Below, in pieces: positions 1 to 10,073 of a stretch of 64,000 bases of DNA. The stretch's first letter is position 1, and the number at the start of each line of letters is the position of its first letter. The translations under genes and the position numbers were made by a program. Location: contig JAJEKV010000269.1 in NCBI GenBank assembly GCA_021234155.1, positions 184,001 to 248,000 of the forward strand, given 5' to 3'. Below the pieces are notes generated by a model that saw only the letters and a list, made by a program, of their open reading frames with translations, had not been told where the DNA came from and made no database searches. Source of the DNA: Isoetes taiwanensis. Lineage: Eukaryota; Streptophyta; Lycopodiopsida; Isoetales; Isoetaceae.

Positions 1-216
1 CATATCCCGACCTTGATCTTCATCAAGGAGTCGCCGCTGTCACGAGTCCATCTCCGGCGGCCTCATTCAATGGGCGAGTGTTTCGGGTCTGTCTGTAGGC
101 CTATGTTTTCTTTTTCCATTCAATCCAAATGTAAAGAATAATTAGGATAGTTTTTAGTTTATTTTGTATTTTAGGGTACATAATAATACTTTTTGCACGA
201 GCTATTAAAATTACAA
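1..216. other. Intergenic, nothing recognised
   Basis: AT-rich sequence with no coding feature or known repeat that I can support. It forms the left flank of the 19-bp direct repeat described next. Confidence 0.5.
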
Positions 217-3200
217 ATACTTTTTTGACATATTTGGCCTTGCGGTGGAACATTCTCTTCTTTAACCCGCTGCAAAAGAAGTTTTGTGCTAAGTCGAATA
301 GATCTCAATTCTGGACATCCTTGAGATGCGACGATAGAATGTATGTTGATTGTAGTTCACGTACTGTGAAGCAAGTCAAGACATGCCTGTTCGGTCTAGA
401 GTGCCCAACATAGAATATTCCCCATAAATTACTGCAATCTAACGGCCACCGCGAACATTCCTCTTTTCTTACTTGCTCTGGCACAGTAAGAAAAGCCACA
501 ATAAGAAAAAACGATGGTATATAGAATAGGAATGGCTGGAACAACAACGCCAAAGAAACAAACTTGAATCGTGCTCCACAATAAGAAACCAAGGGTCCGT
601 AAAAGGAAACCAAGACCATGAAATTCCCAAACCCCATATCCCGACATGACATTCTCGGATTTGACATTAACAATAGCCCTCCAACCTTACTAAATCTTAT
701 GTAATAAACTACCCTTGCAACATTTTGGGAACTTACTCACAATAAGCTAAGGTTATTTGTTGAACAATCTTCAAGGATCGTTATATTTTCAATAATCTCA
801 ATTATTAAAGATTTTGCCATGGTACCCGAAAATGACAATCTTGAATGCTAAAGATGTTAACTAAATGAACATTTCTTAAAACGAAAGGTTTGTTCTTTCC
901 TCATGACAAGAATGCCGATAACCCAATTGCTTTGAAAAAATAAATTCATGCATTTGCTAAAATATTGGCATTTATTCATAATAGTCAAAGTGTGCTTTTA
1001 CCTGGAGTTAAGTCGAACTCAATGTCTCCTTTCACAAACTGGATAAGGTTATACGTTGAACAATCTATGGATTGTTATACTTTCCATCATTTTGATTGCA
1101 AGTTCAAATCATTCAAAGGTCATCCAAAGGACCACAAGAAATGTTTATAATGTTGTTTAGATTCCCTCATGTTCTTTGAGTTGACGTGAGGGCATGAGTA
1201 TAACCAATAGGTTAAATTACGTGATTCATCGAAATCTTCTCAACATTCTAGTACATTTGCTTTGAATTACACTAGCTCAACATCAGTTGCTTTCGTCGTA
1301 TTAACAAAAGTGAGAGTATCATTGCAAAATGAGAAAAAAATGTGAATTAGAGCTATGATTATGTGGAATGTTCAATTTCAATGGGCAATTGCCCATCGTT
1401 TTGTAAAACTCACGATTAACTTCATTATCACGAGTTGCGGTTTGCAAAAGTTGAATGCTACCTATGCTTGTGGAAAATGTCTAATTAACCTAGTTGTTGA
1501 TTATGGCAATGACTAGATGTCCGGGTTTATAACAAAATCATTACATTATGGAGAAGTTTCGGACTCGCGTAATTTGTGCGAAATAGAATCATCTTTGTCT
1601 TCATCACCAATCACCACTCTGCGATGCCGGATCTAAAAAGCGAGCCTAAATTCCAAAAGCATTTCAAATGGCTCATTTCTTAAGTACCAGCGCGACAATT
1701 CCACAATAAGAGAACATCGAATCTCCACTTTAGATTATGTGTCCGTGCAGAAGCTAAAAATCTACTATCTTGGTTTTGGAAGTTCACAAGTCGCTAGGAG
1801 TAAACTTGCACGACCTATCAAATCAAAGCAAGCTTCAATTTTTTTTTTTCTTTGGAAAAGACTAAAGGTAGCTAGGAAGCCACATAGTACTTAAAAAACC
1901 TGAAAAGAACCCAAAATGGCTTAAAAACTTGCCTTCGCAGAGATACAAATCTTGTTAGAATACCAACACGGTAATATTATTGTGACAAAGATTCAAACTC
2001 TATGTATTTGAATCGCCACTTTGCATCAACAAAATATGCAAGTGCTGCGAGCTTGCGCTTTTACCATAGCTCACGAAAAGTAATGAGTTGCTCTGTGTGC
2101 AACTAGTCATTGGTCAACAATATCATACATATGGCGGTTGTTTCTCTTTGCAAAGGCTTTCATTTCCCTCTACCATGTAGCACAAATGCATAAACGCATC
2201 CAACATCTTGTTAAAAGTTCTGATAATCCACAATGGGCCTCATAAATAAGAAACAAAGTACATCCAAACCAAGCATATTGAACTTTCCCAAAGATAGAAT
2301 CAACTTCATCTACCTTTTTCCAAAAACTATGCAAAAAATTAGGCTTAATAATACAGTTCAATTGGATAAAGCAAAGACATGTGGGTGCATTTGCATGCAC
2401 AATGGGCTGATCACATTGTAGCACAAAGAGGGCTTCAAAAGGCAATGGCCATAAACTTCATATCTAGCAAACTTTCGAAAAGAAGGTAATGAGAAAAACA
2501 AATGGAAAGCAAACTAACTATGAATATCAAGAACACAGAAGACTCATTTGGAGCAAGTACTGCATCCCATTATTCCATGGGATTTCATTAAATATCTCTG
2601 CGTCCAACTACCAGATTTCCTGACCCACCCTTACAATTGCAGTCAACATGTTATTAATGTTTCCAAGATGGCCCATGTCACCATTATTCACATCAAACAG
2701 GGATAAAGTCAAGGATATTTTGACTTCACTGTGACTATTTAAAAAAAAAAGAAGTTCTCATCCACAAAAATAACACTTACCTTTTGCAGCAAAAGTCATA
2801 GGCATTGCTGGGCCTCGCTAGCACGGATGTCCAAAAGCTACCGCATTTTGCAAAGACCCAACTCATTCGGGTGTTCGAGGACTACTAAACTAATGTAAAT
2901 GCGTCGGTTGTGGGAGAACCGGCCGTTATCATTATGGAACCAATTGATGCTTTTAGAAATAAGGATATTTCTATGTAGCTATGAAATAAAGAGACCACCG
3001 TTATTGACAAAGAAAATCTCTATGAAAGGTAATGATGACCGACACAACATGTCGCCCGGACATTGGGCTCAAATGCAAAAACCTCACCTTTTCCCCAATT
3101 CTCATCTTTTGCTAACTTGACTACATCTTTTGCATGTGATGCGATACTCAAACCCAAAGAATCACCATAAGCCCAGCAGCATCCGAAGCCTATGTCCAAC

Positions 3201-4081
3201 GCGTCCAGATGAATCATCGCGTACCTAATTTTCGGATAAAAGGCTACGCAAGTTGTAAAGCCTTGGCATCGAAATCATGTTTTGCATATATACTGACTGT
3301 TTTGTATCTTACATGCCAAGTAGAAGGTGTTTTTGCATCTTACATATTCTACCGGTAATCGAGAGTTTCCAAAGGAGGCGAATCCAAATGCTCCAAGTGG
3401 CAAGCGAAAAAAACGACGAGAATATACATTGATGAAGGCGTAGAAAAGGGGAGAAAAATATAAGTGGAAGGAGGGAAAAGTTTAAGCGACCACCTATTAT
3501 GGTGCATGCGAAAAAAATCCGACCCTCTGAGATAAGAGCTTGGAGCATCCGGTGGCGACCATCCAAAGACTTTGCACAAAGAAAAGTTCCTTAAAAGCAA
3601 GGGGCGAAAAACCACAATAGGAAGTGCGACTGCTTCAAAAAGATTTGGACGCCATAGCCGAGAGATCACAAGAAAAAACGAATTTTTTGTTTCGACTTAT
3701 GGCGTGACGTCCGCTTACCATCTACCTCCATGGAACATTGGCGCGAGCAGCAAGTTAGTCCATAGGCGCTAAAGAGGATTTGTTGGGCTTGGCAATTAAA
3801 TCCGACCGGTGTTCCAATGAATCTAGTGTCGACTCCGGTTGCCTATGGCATCGGTTCCACTTGCTTGTCTTTCAAGCAACATGCCCTCAGGAATCCGTCG
3901 GTTACTTCACACAAAAGCTTCTTAACTCAGGAATCCGTCGGTTGCTTCGAACAAAAGCTTTTTAACTCAAATCGAACACCTTGCAAAATCGACGGCCACG
4001 ATAAGTGCCCTGGTGACACGAATATTCCAAGGCACCAACCAAGCAGAGTTATATATGTTTAGATACTTTTTTGACATATTT
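217..4081. mobile_element. Candidate old insertion bounded by a 19-bp direct repeat
   Basis: The 19-mer atacttttttgacatattt occurs at 217-235 and again, identically, at 4063-4081. The 3.8 kb between them contains only short unconvincing ORFs. The inner left end (ggccttgcggtggaacattc) and the inverted right end (gccttggaatattc) share a weak resemblance, so a degenerate TIR element is possible, but a 19-bp duplication is too long for most DNA transposons and there is no poly(A) for a LINE. The motif gcgaacattcctctt near 450 recurs near 31118. I recognise no gene here; the repeat could be coincidental in AT-rich DNA. Confidence 0.25.
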
Positions 4082-4089
4082 TTATTTTT

Positions 4090-4222
4090 GGGTTGCCCTT
4101 GGGCCCTGGGGGGGCAAACCCTCGCTCATGTGGGTTCCTGGCATATTCTAAAAATATGCTGAAATATACCTAGGATTTGGCCAAAAACTGTTCCAAACCT
4201 AATATTCCATGTAAACTGGCGG
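4090..4222 (+). repeat. Dispersed repeat, copy 1
   Basis: This stretch, starting gggttgccc and containing ggggggcaaac, ctcatgtggg and taaactggc, is similar over about 130 bases to 20139-20269 in the same orientation. Both copies lie just upstream of spliced-gene exons. The family is unknown to me. Confidence 0.6.
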
Positions 4223-4356
4223 TCGTGAACCTGCATTGTGGGTCACGGATGCTTGAACCGGCTAACTGGCAAGACAGACAGAGCATCTGGCTATGGCCTG
4301 GTCCCGCTATGTAATGCTTCTGAGCAAATATTCTGAAGCGCATGATTGGAAGGAGG

Positions 4357-4796
4357 GCTAAGCAGGGCGCATGAAGCTATTCTTCTTGCTCGTGCTTCTG
4401 TTCGTCTGAGAAACCTCAAAAATCGCCCATTGAAGTTAACCTGCTTGATGCACTCGATTTTATTTTAGCTGAAGACATGGCTGCACCAGATCCTTTGCCT
4501 CCATTTCCCGCTTCTACCAAGGTAAGCCTGCTGATTACTACCAGTTTTCTGTCTTTTGAAATAAAAATGGGCAGTCTAAGTCACTTTATATTTATTGTAT
4601 TGGTGTTCATTTGCATTTCTTGCACATCATTTTCTTTCTCTTTAACTTGCGAGGCCATACATGAACTTGGGGGGCCATAACAGTAACTTCTGTAGGATGG
4701 CTATGTAGTTGTATCATCAGATGGACCGGGAATTTATCCAGTTATTGCATGTCGTCTCGGTGTAAGGAATGGCCATATTCCCATTATAGCCGTAGA
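4357..4796 (+). pseudogene. CNX1: CNX1/MoeA-like molybdopterin molybdenumtransferase, two relic exons
   Basis: CNX1 (MoeA/Cnx1E domain) inserts molybdate into adenylated molybdopterin in the last step of molybdenum-cofactor synthesis. The first exon ends at 4518 with LAEDMAAPDPLPPFPASTK before a GT donor; the second, from about 4697, reads DGYVVVSSDGPGIYPVIA. Joined, these match the N-terminal MoeA block (LAED..APDPLPP.PAS.KDGYAVV.SDGPG.YPVI) that I know from plant CNX1. Upstream, EAILLARASVRLR in one frame and PIEVNLLDALDFILAED in another resemble the preceding CNX1 segment but need a frameshift to join. After about 4796 the frame stops, and the 3' end of a gypsy element follows. None of the remaining CNX1 exons is recognisable nearby, so this is a truncated gene fragment. 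Identification is good; pseudogene status is inferred from the frameshift and truncation. Confidence 0.75.
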
Positions 4797-4964
4797 CGGA
4801 TGCGTCTTATCATGAATGCGTATATGCCCAATTCCCCATTTAGGATGCATATAACCCAACCCCTGAAATGATCCCTGTCGGATCTCTCTCATATGATCCC
4901 TGCCAAACCCATAACACAATGCTTACCATTAGGGTTGGAGTTGATTGCATCTTGAATGGTTCGG

Positions 4965-6080
4965 CCCTGGCATTCTCGCATAAAGTCCAGGTAAGAACCC
5001 ATGTTGCGTCTTCTGTGGGTAAGTGTTTCCACTTAACCAAGTATTGCAAAATTTGACTTCGACGGATCTGCTTGCATACACGATCAAGGAGAGCTTCAGG
5101 TACAATCTCCAATTGATCTTCCGTCATCTCCAAAAGTGTTGTTGTGTCAAGAATCTCTTCTAGATCGGGATTATGCTTCTTGAGAAAACTTACATGGAAG
5201 ACTTTATGGATCTTTAAATGTGGGGGTAGATTCAACCGGTGGGCTTGAGAACCTATCCTCTTAGTTATCTCAAAAGGTCCTGCCCATCTAGGTGCAAGCT
5301 TCTTACAATTGCCAATTTTAAGTTTGGCGTGCTTCACCTTAATTTCTAGCCATATCACCAACTTTAAATTCCTGTGGTGTCCGATGCCCGTCGGCAAGGC
5401 TCTTTTGCCGAGCTCTAGCAACTAACAAATATGCTCGAACTTCTTCGACTAGTGCTTGCATATCTGTAAGCAGTTGTTGAGACACTTCCACCTTAGAAAC
5501 CGAATTATGCCAGGTGTCTAGAGTAAGGCATTGATAATCATAATTGATCATAAAAGGAGACATCCTTGAAGACTCCTGTCTAGTGCTGTTATATGTAATC
5601 TACCCATCGAGATTGTTTGTTCCAGACATAGTTATGTAGCATATCTTCGATTATACAATTGGTATGCTCTGCTTGGCCATCTCTCTGTGGGTGATAAGCT
5701 GTGCTCATAACAAGCTTAGTTTGAATAGTGCTGGTAGAAATTCTTCCAGAATGCACTAACAAACTTAGGATCTCGGTCCGATATAATGGTACGGGGCATC
5801 CTTTGAAGATGAAACACCTCCTTTATAAACACAAGGCAGTATCCAATGCAGTGTCTATGGTACGACATGGTAAAAAGTGCGCCATCTGGGAAAGTTTGTC
5901 GACCACCACCATTAAGGCATTGAAGCCCCTCAAGGTGGGCGGAAGCCCCACGATGAAATCCATGGTAATAACTTCCCATTTTGCATTAGGCACATCTAAG
6001 GGTTGCAATTCTCCCGGGATACGTAACTGCTCCACTTTTGTTCTGACATATCTGACATTGCTTAATATATCAGACAATTT
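4965..6080 (-). pseudogene. Gypsy integrase with C-terminal chromodomain (broken)
   Basis: Integrase joins retrotransposon cDNA to the host genome. The core is visible as WEVITMDFIVGLP and later SDRDPKF, holding two catalytic aspartates. The C-terminal GPY/F-type module is APRWAGPFEITKRIG followed by HKVFHVSFLKKH. The chromodomain follows as LQYLVKWKHLPTEDATW, which places the element among chromoviruses, whose chromodomains bind modified histones. The reading is spread over three frames (4840-5421, 5339-5563, 5716-6077), with stops near 5600-5700, so no intact protein is made. After ATWVLTW the reading departs from the family, marking the end of homology near 4965. Confidence 0.85.
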
Positions 6081-6149
6081 GTTTCTTCATCCCTGGCCAA
6101 AAATAGCTGGAGCAGATCTTAAAATAAGTCTTCATGAATCTTGCATTCC

Positions 6150-7070
6150 CCGCTATGGGATTGTTATGTGTATCATGGAGAATGAGCTTGCAAACTCCTG
6201 ATGTCTCGGGAACACATAACTTATCCTTGTAATAAAGGAGATCACCTTCTTTTTTATAATGGCAGAAGGCCTCCCTCTCTTTATCTGTTCTGGCTTCTTT
6301 GGATAAACTTTGCCATATCTTCTGAAATTCAGGATCTGCTGGAAGAGCCTATGTATCTGCTTACCAAACTCGCTGGAGAATGTGGATATGGCATTACAAT
6401 GCGTTGAAGTGACCAATGGATGTCTAGAAAGTGCGTCAGCAATGATATTATGCTTGCCCAACTTATAGACTACTTCAAAATCATACTCTTCCAGGAATTC
6501 CATCCATCGTCACTGTCTCAAATTGAGGTGGAGTTGCGTGAAAATATATTGGAGGCTTTGGTGATCCATATCCAACTGGAATCATCTCCCAAGTAAGTAA
6601 TGCCTCCAAATGCGCAAGGCACGCACGATAGCAAGCAATTCTTGGTCATGCGTGGGGTATCACTGCTCCATGTCATTCATCTTTCGAGAATCATAGGCGA
6701 TTACCCTACACTCTTGCATTAATACTCTACCGGTAGCTATCTTACTAGCATCCGTGGCGATCCACTTATCCTTTTGAGGGTCTGGCAAGGTGAGAACTGG
6801 AGCAGTTGTCAATGCATTCTTCAATGACTGAAATTCGGCTTGGACCTTATCCTTCCAATGTGCCATCCAATCCCTAACCTTTTCGAGTTTGGTCAGGTCC
6901 GTACAAAGTGTGGCCAGCTTAGCAAAGTCCTTAACAAACTTGCAGTAATATCCAGCTAACCCTAGAAAGCTGCGGACTTCGGACACATTTGTTGGAATTG
7001 GCCAATCTTTTACTGCTTCAATCTTGGCTGGATCTATGGCTATTCCCTCCGCTGAAACAATATGTCCCAA
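6150..7070 (-). pseudogene. Gypsy RNase H and RT connection region (broken)
   Basis: The segment from 7070 down reads [20 protein letters not shown] and [18 protein letters not shown], the conserved connection after gypsy reverse transcriptase. It is followed by [20 protein letters not shown], which holds the first RNase H aspartate. A further segment (6503-6153) has YKLGKHNIIADALSRHP, the conserved end of the RNase H domain (usually G..N..ADALSR). RNase H removes the RNA strand during cDNA synthesis. Stops separate the two segments. Confidence 0.85.
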
Positions 7071-7115
7071 GTAGTCAACCTTGGTGGTTGCAAACCGACA
7101 CTTGGTGAACTTAAC

Positions 7116-8110
7116 CTAAAGTTGATGACGTCTCAACTTTTGCAAGGCCAACTGAAGGTGACACTCATGGTCCTCTAAGGTTTTACTGTATACGAGGATA
7201 TCATCGAAGAAGATGATGACAAAGTCATCCAGATACTCGCGGAAGACATCGTTCATTAACCACATGAATGTGGCTGGAACATTAGTTAAGCCCAAATGGC
7301 ATAACAGTGAACTCGTAATGCCCATAACGTGTCCGGAATGTGGACTTATGGATGTCATTCCTCCTTAATCCTTATCTGGTGGTATCTAGAGCAAAGATTA
7401 ATCTTTGTAAAATATTTAGCCCCTTGTAATTGATCCATTAAATCATCGACACGCGGTAAGGCATATCGATTCTTAATTGTGTGCTTGTTGAGTTGCCGAT
7501 AATCAATGCACGTCCTTAAAGTGTCATCCTTTTTCTTTACAAACAGAATAGGAACACCAAAAGGTAACACACTTGGTCGAATGAAGCCCAATTTAAGAAG
7601 CTCCTGCAACTGTTTCTTAAGCTCCATTAATTCAGGTGTACTCATTCTATATGGGGCCTTACTAGTAGGCTTGGTGCCTAGTTCTAAGGTAATTTCACAT
7701 TCCATGCCTCTAAAAGGTGGCAACATATGAATCTCATCTGGAAAGAGGTCGTGGTGTTCCCAAAGAACAACTGCTATTGCTAGAGGCAAGCTATCAATAA
7801 CTTCATCTCGTTTAGACTTGGCGTCTACTGAAGCACGTTGAATAATACAAGCAACTAAAGACTTCCTGATAGCCCTATCCAACTGACGTAAGGAGATACA
7901 CTGCATAACTAGGATTACTAGTTTACCTGCTATGGTTACCCGGGCTCTATTAGCTGCATTGAAGGTGACTTCTCGCTTTTCACAATCAATGCTTGCCTTT
8001 GCAACAGCCAAGAATTCTATACCCACAATAAGGTCATAACGACCAATGTTCATGATCTCAGCCCCTAGAGCAACGGGTCTCCTGGCAACTGAATATTCAA
8101 ATTGATGCAT
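7116..8110 (-). pseudogene. Gypsy reverse transcriptase (broken)
   Basis: The upper part (8110-7355) carries [20 protein letters not shown], then [20 protein letters not shown], the N-terminal half of a gypsy [12 protein letters not shown] replaces the usual L.SGYHQI.. near the first aspartate. The lower part (7358-7116) is in another frame and has IIFFDDILVYSKTLEDH, where FFDD stands for the usual YxDD catalytic box, so both aspartates of the box are kept. A frameshift near 7356 separates the halves. The enzyme copies element RNA into cDNA in cytoplasmic particles. Confidence 0.88.
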
Positions 8111-8466
8111 CGACCCTGTGTGTGGCGTATGGCCCCACTAGCCAATGTGACTGGACATGGCTTTGACTTCAAGGGAATCAACTGTAAAGCTGCTGCCATT
8201 CTAGGGGAGGCAAAATTGTGCCTACTGCTAGTGTCCATAAGAATGATAAAGGGATTACTGTCTACTTGGCCAACCGTGGAAATGACAGAAGGTTGACTAT
8301 CGGCTTGACCCGTCTCAATAGCGGCATAAATATGAGACTCACCTAGTATATAGTTTGGTGCCTCATCATCAGCAACAGTGTTTGGTTCAATTGGTTCCAT
8401 CGCACCATCCCAATCCACTTCGGCAAGGGCGGCGTGCATAGCTTGTGTATAGGGGCAGTCCTGCAT
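8111..8466 (-). pseudogene. Gypsy aspartic protease region
   Basis: Just after the gag zinc knuckle the minus strand encodes NPFIILMDTSSRHNFASP, where the family usually has a D-S/T-G-A/S active site followed by .HNFIS. The active-site glycine appears replaced by serine (DTSS), so the protease is probably inactive. The order (gag knuckle, protease, RT) fits a gypsy polyprotein. Confidence 0.75.
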
Positions 8467-9586
8467 GCGGTGTCCTGGTCGAAAACACCGATAACAAGCT
8501 TTGTCCCTACGTAACTAGTGGCGAGCTTCCTTCGAAATGGCTTGGAAAATGTCTCATAAAGCTCCTGCAGTATTAGAGGGCTTATCTGGTACCGTGAAGG
8601 ACACTTTCTTATCTGGCTTTTGATATCCAGTCGAGGCAGAAGGCCCCGGGCTAGATGAGCATCCCCAGTATGGTGCATAACCCCTGTTTTGACTAAAAGT
8701 AGAGGGGCTGGTACTTGGAGGTGTCCTTTTCCAAGCTAAGAGCCTTAGCCTCCATTTCCGCTACTGTTTTAGGATAAATAGCTCGAACCATCTTCCTGAG
8801 AGTAGGGGATAACCCCTCAATATATCCCTCAACTGCCCTGCGTTCATTTATCCCCGAGACATACAATCGTAACCTCATGAACTCATCCGTATAGGCTTGG
8901 ACGGTCATGTTTCTTTTGCTCCATGCGATAAAAGGTTTGAATCTGTTGGCAGCGATGAGCCCTGGGGACATAGTGAGACTTAAAGGCTTTGACAAAAAAC
9001 TTGTATCGACACCTACCCCGAGTCAATCCATGAGAGCGGGAACAGCCTTTCCACCAAATACGGACAGATGCTGTAAGATTAGTGGTGGCAATCTTGCCAA
9101 TATCCTTTTTCGTCATTCCATAGGATTTTCCAAACTCGTGCATCTCATCTAACCAAGATTCGGCATCCACCCCGACCTGGTTTTGCCCGAGAACTGCGCC
9201 AACTTGCGATTCTTCCAGATGCTAGTAATGGCAGAGTCTACGGTTTTCTAGTAATCCTTTTTCTTGGATTTGGCATGCCCACCTTCTGATTCAGAAGACT
9301 CTGATGACTCAGACGATTCAGAAGTGGCATCAGATGATGAACTGCGTCGTGTACGCTTTGAGCGGGTGGATGTAACTGGAGCAGGTACTGGTGCAAGTGG
9401 CGGTGGTTGCTGGTTTGCTAAAACAGGAATATCAGGCCCATACTCCTACGGTGCTGGTGGTGGATTGTTATGAAGTACATAAGCTTGGAGCTTAGTAAGC
9501 TAATGCTTCATGAGTATGAGCTCCTGCTTTGGAGTAAAACGACCAGGTTGCACGGGATGCCACCCACAGAGGGGGACATGCACCAT
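8450..9586 (-). pseudogene. Gypsy gag polyprotein (broken)
   Basis: I place the start at the ATG at 9586, reading MVHVPLCGGWHPVQPG. A serine- and acid-rich stretch follows (read on the plus strand at 9280-9350). The capsid-like part (9170-8883) reads ESWLDEMHEFGKSYGM, IRIWWKGCSR-type sequence and FKSHYVPRAHR, typical of the Retrotrans_gag domain. It ends with a CCHC knuckle, CYRCFRPGHRMQDC, at about 8500-8455, an exact CX2CX4HX4C. Frames change at about 9000, 8690 and 8470 and there are stops, so the gene is dead. Gag coats the element RNA. Confidence 0.8.
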
Positions 9587-9614
9587 CTAAAATATAAATG
9601 AAATCGAGATAAAC

Positions 9615-9630
9615 ACAACATCCCAACATT
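9615..9630. repeat. Target-site duplication of LINE A, left copy
   Basis: The 16-mer acaacatcccaacatt is repeated exactly at 16628-16643. It directly abuts the poly(T) that is the minus-strand LINE poly(A) tail. Confidence 0.93.
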
Positions 9631-10073
9631 TTTTTTTTAATTGAAGGCATAAGTATGTATTAAGAGTATATGTTAAAGTACAAAGATCGAAAAGCTCCAA
9701 GAATAGAACTTTTTAGAACAAAGACCTTTAGGAAAGGGTAGGTCGCGAACCCTGATAAGATAAAACTAACCAAAAGCATAAAGGTAGTTATAACTTTAAA
9801 AGTATCTGGTAGTCTGAAACAGTTAAATCATCTCTGGATGGGCAGAACTCATTGTACACCCGAGTATCTCCTTTTCTTTGGCTCTCTTTTTAAATGGTCC
9901 TTTCTCCCCATGCCTTTGTTGGCAACTATGAACAGACAGTAGGGGCATTTGCACTTATGGGCCATTCCTGGATTGAATCTGTCCTTCTTATCCTTGGCAG
10001 TACACAGAATGTTTCTCCTCTCGTCCAGATAAGCAGTATTTCCTGCACACAAGACAAAACTAACATAAGAACC

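Larger units (their letters stand above)
4960..9614 (-). mobile_element. Ty3/gypsy chromovirus, internal region, split by LINE A
   Basis: On the minus strand the order is gag (zinc knuckle), protease, reverse transcriptase, RNase H, integrase and chromodomain, the order of a Ty3/gypsy element. The leader upstream of gag is interrupted at 9615-9630 by LINE A and resumes at 16644, as shown by the LINE target duplication. All domains carry stops or frame changes. I found no LTR after the chromodomain, where relic CNX1 exons follow almost at once, so the 3' end is probably truncated. No primer-binding site was found on the 5' side. Confidence 0.85.

Noticed and set aside
9264-9473. Plus-strand ORF with a DSEDSDDSDDSE acidic run
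   Set aside because: It is the antisense of the serine-rich linker of the gypsy gag on the minus strand.
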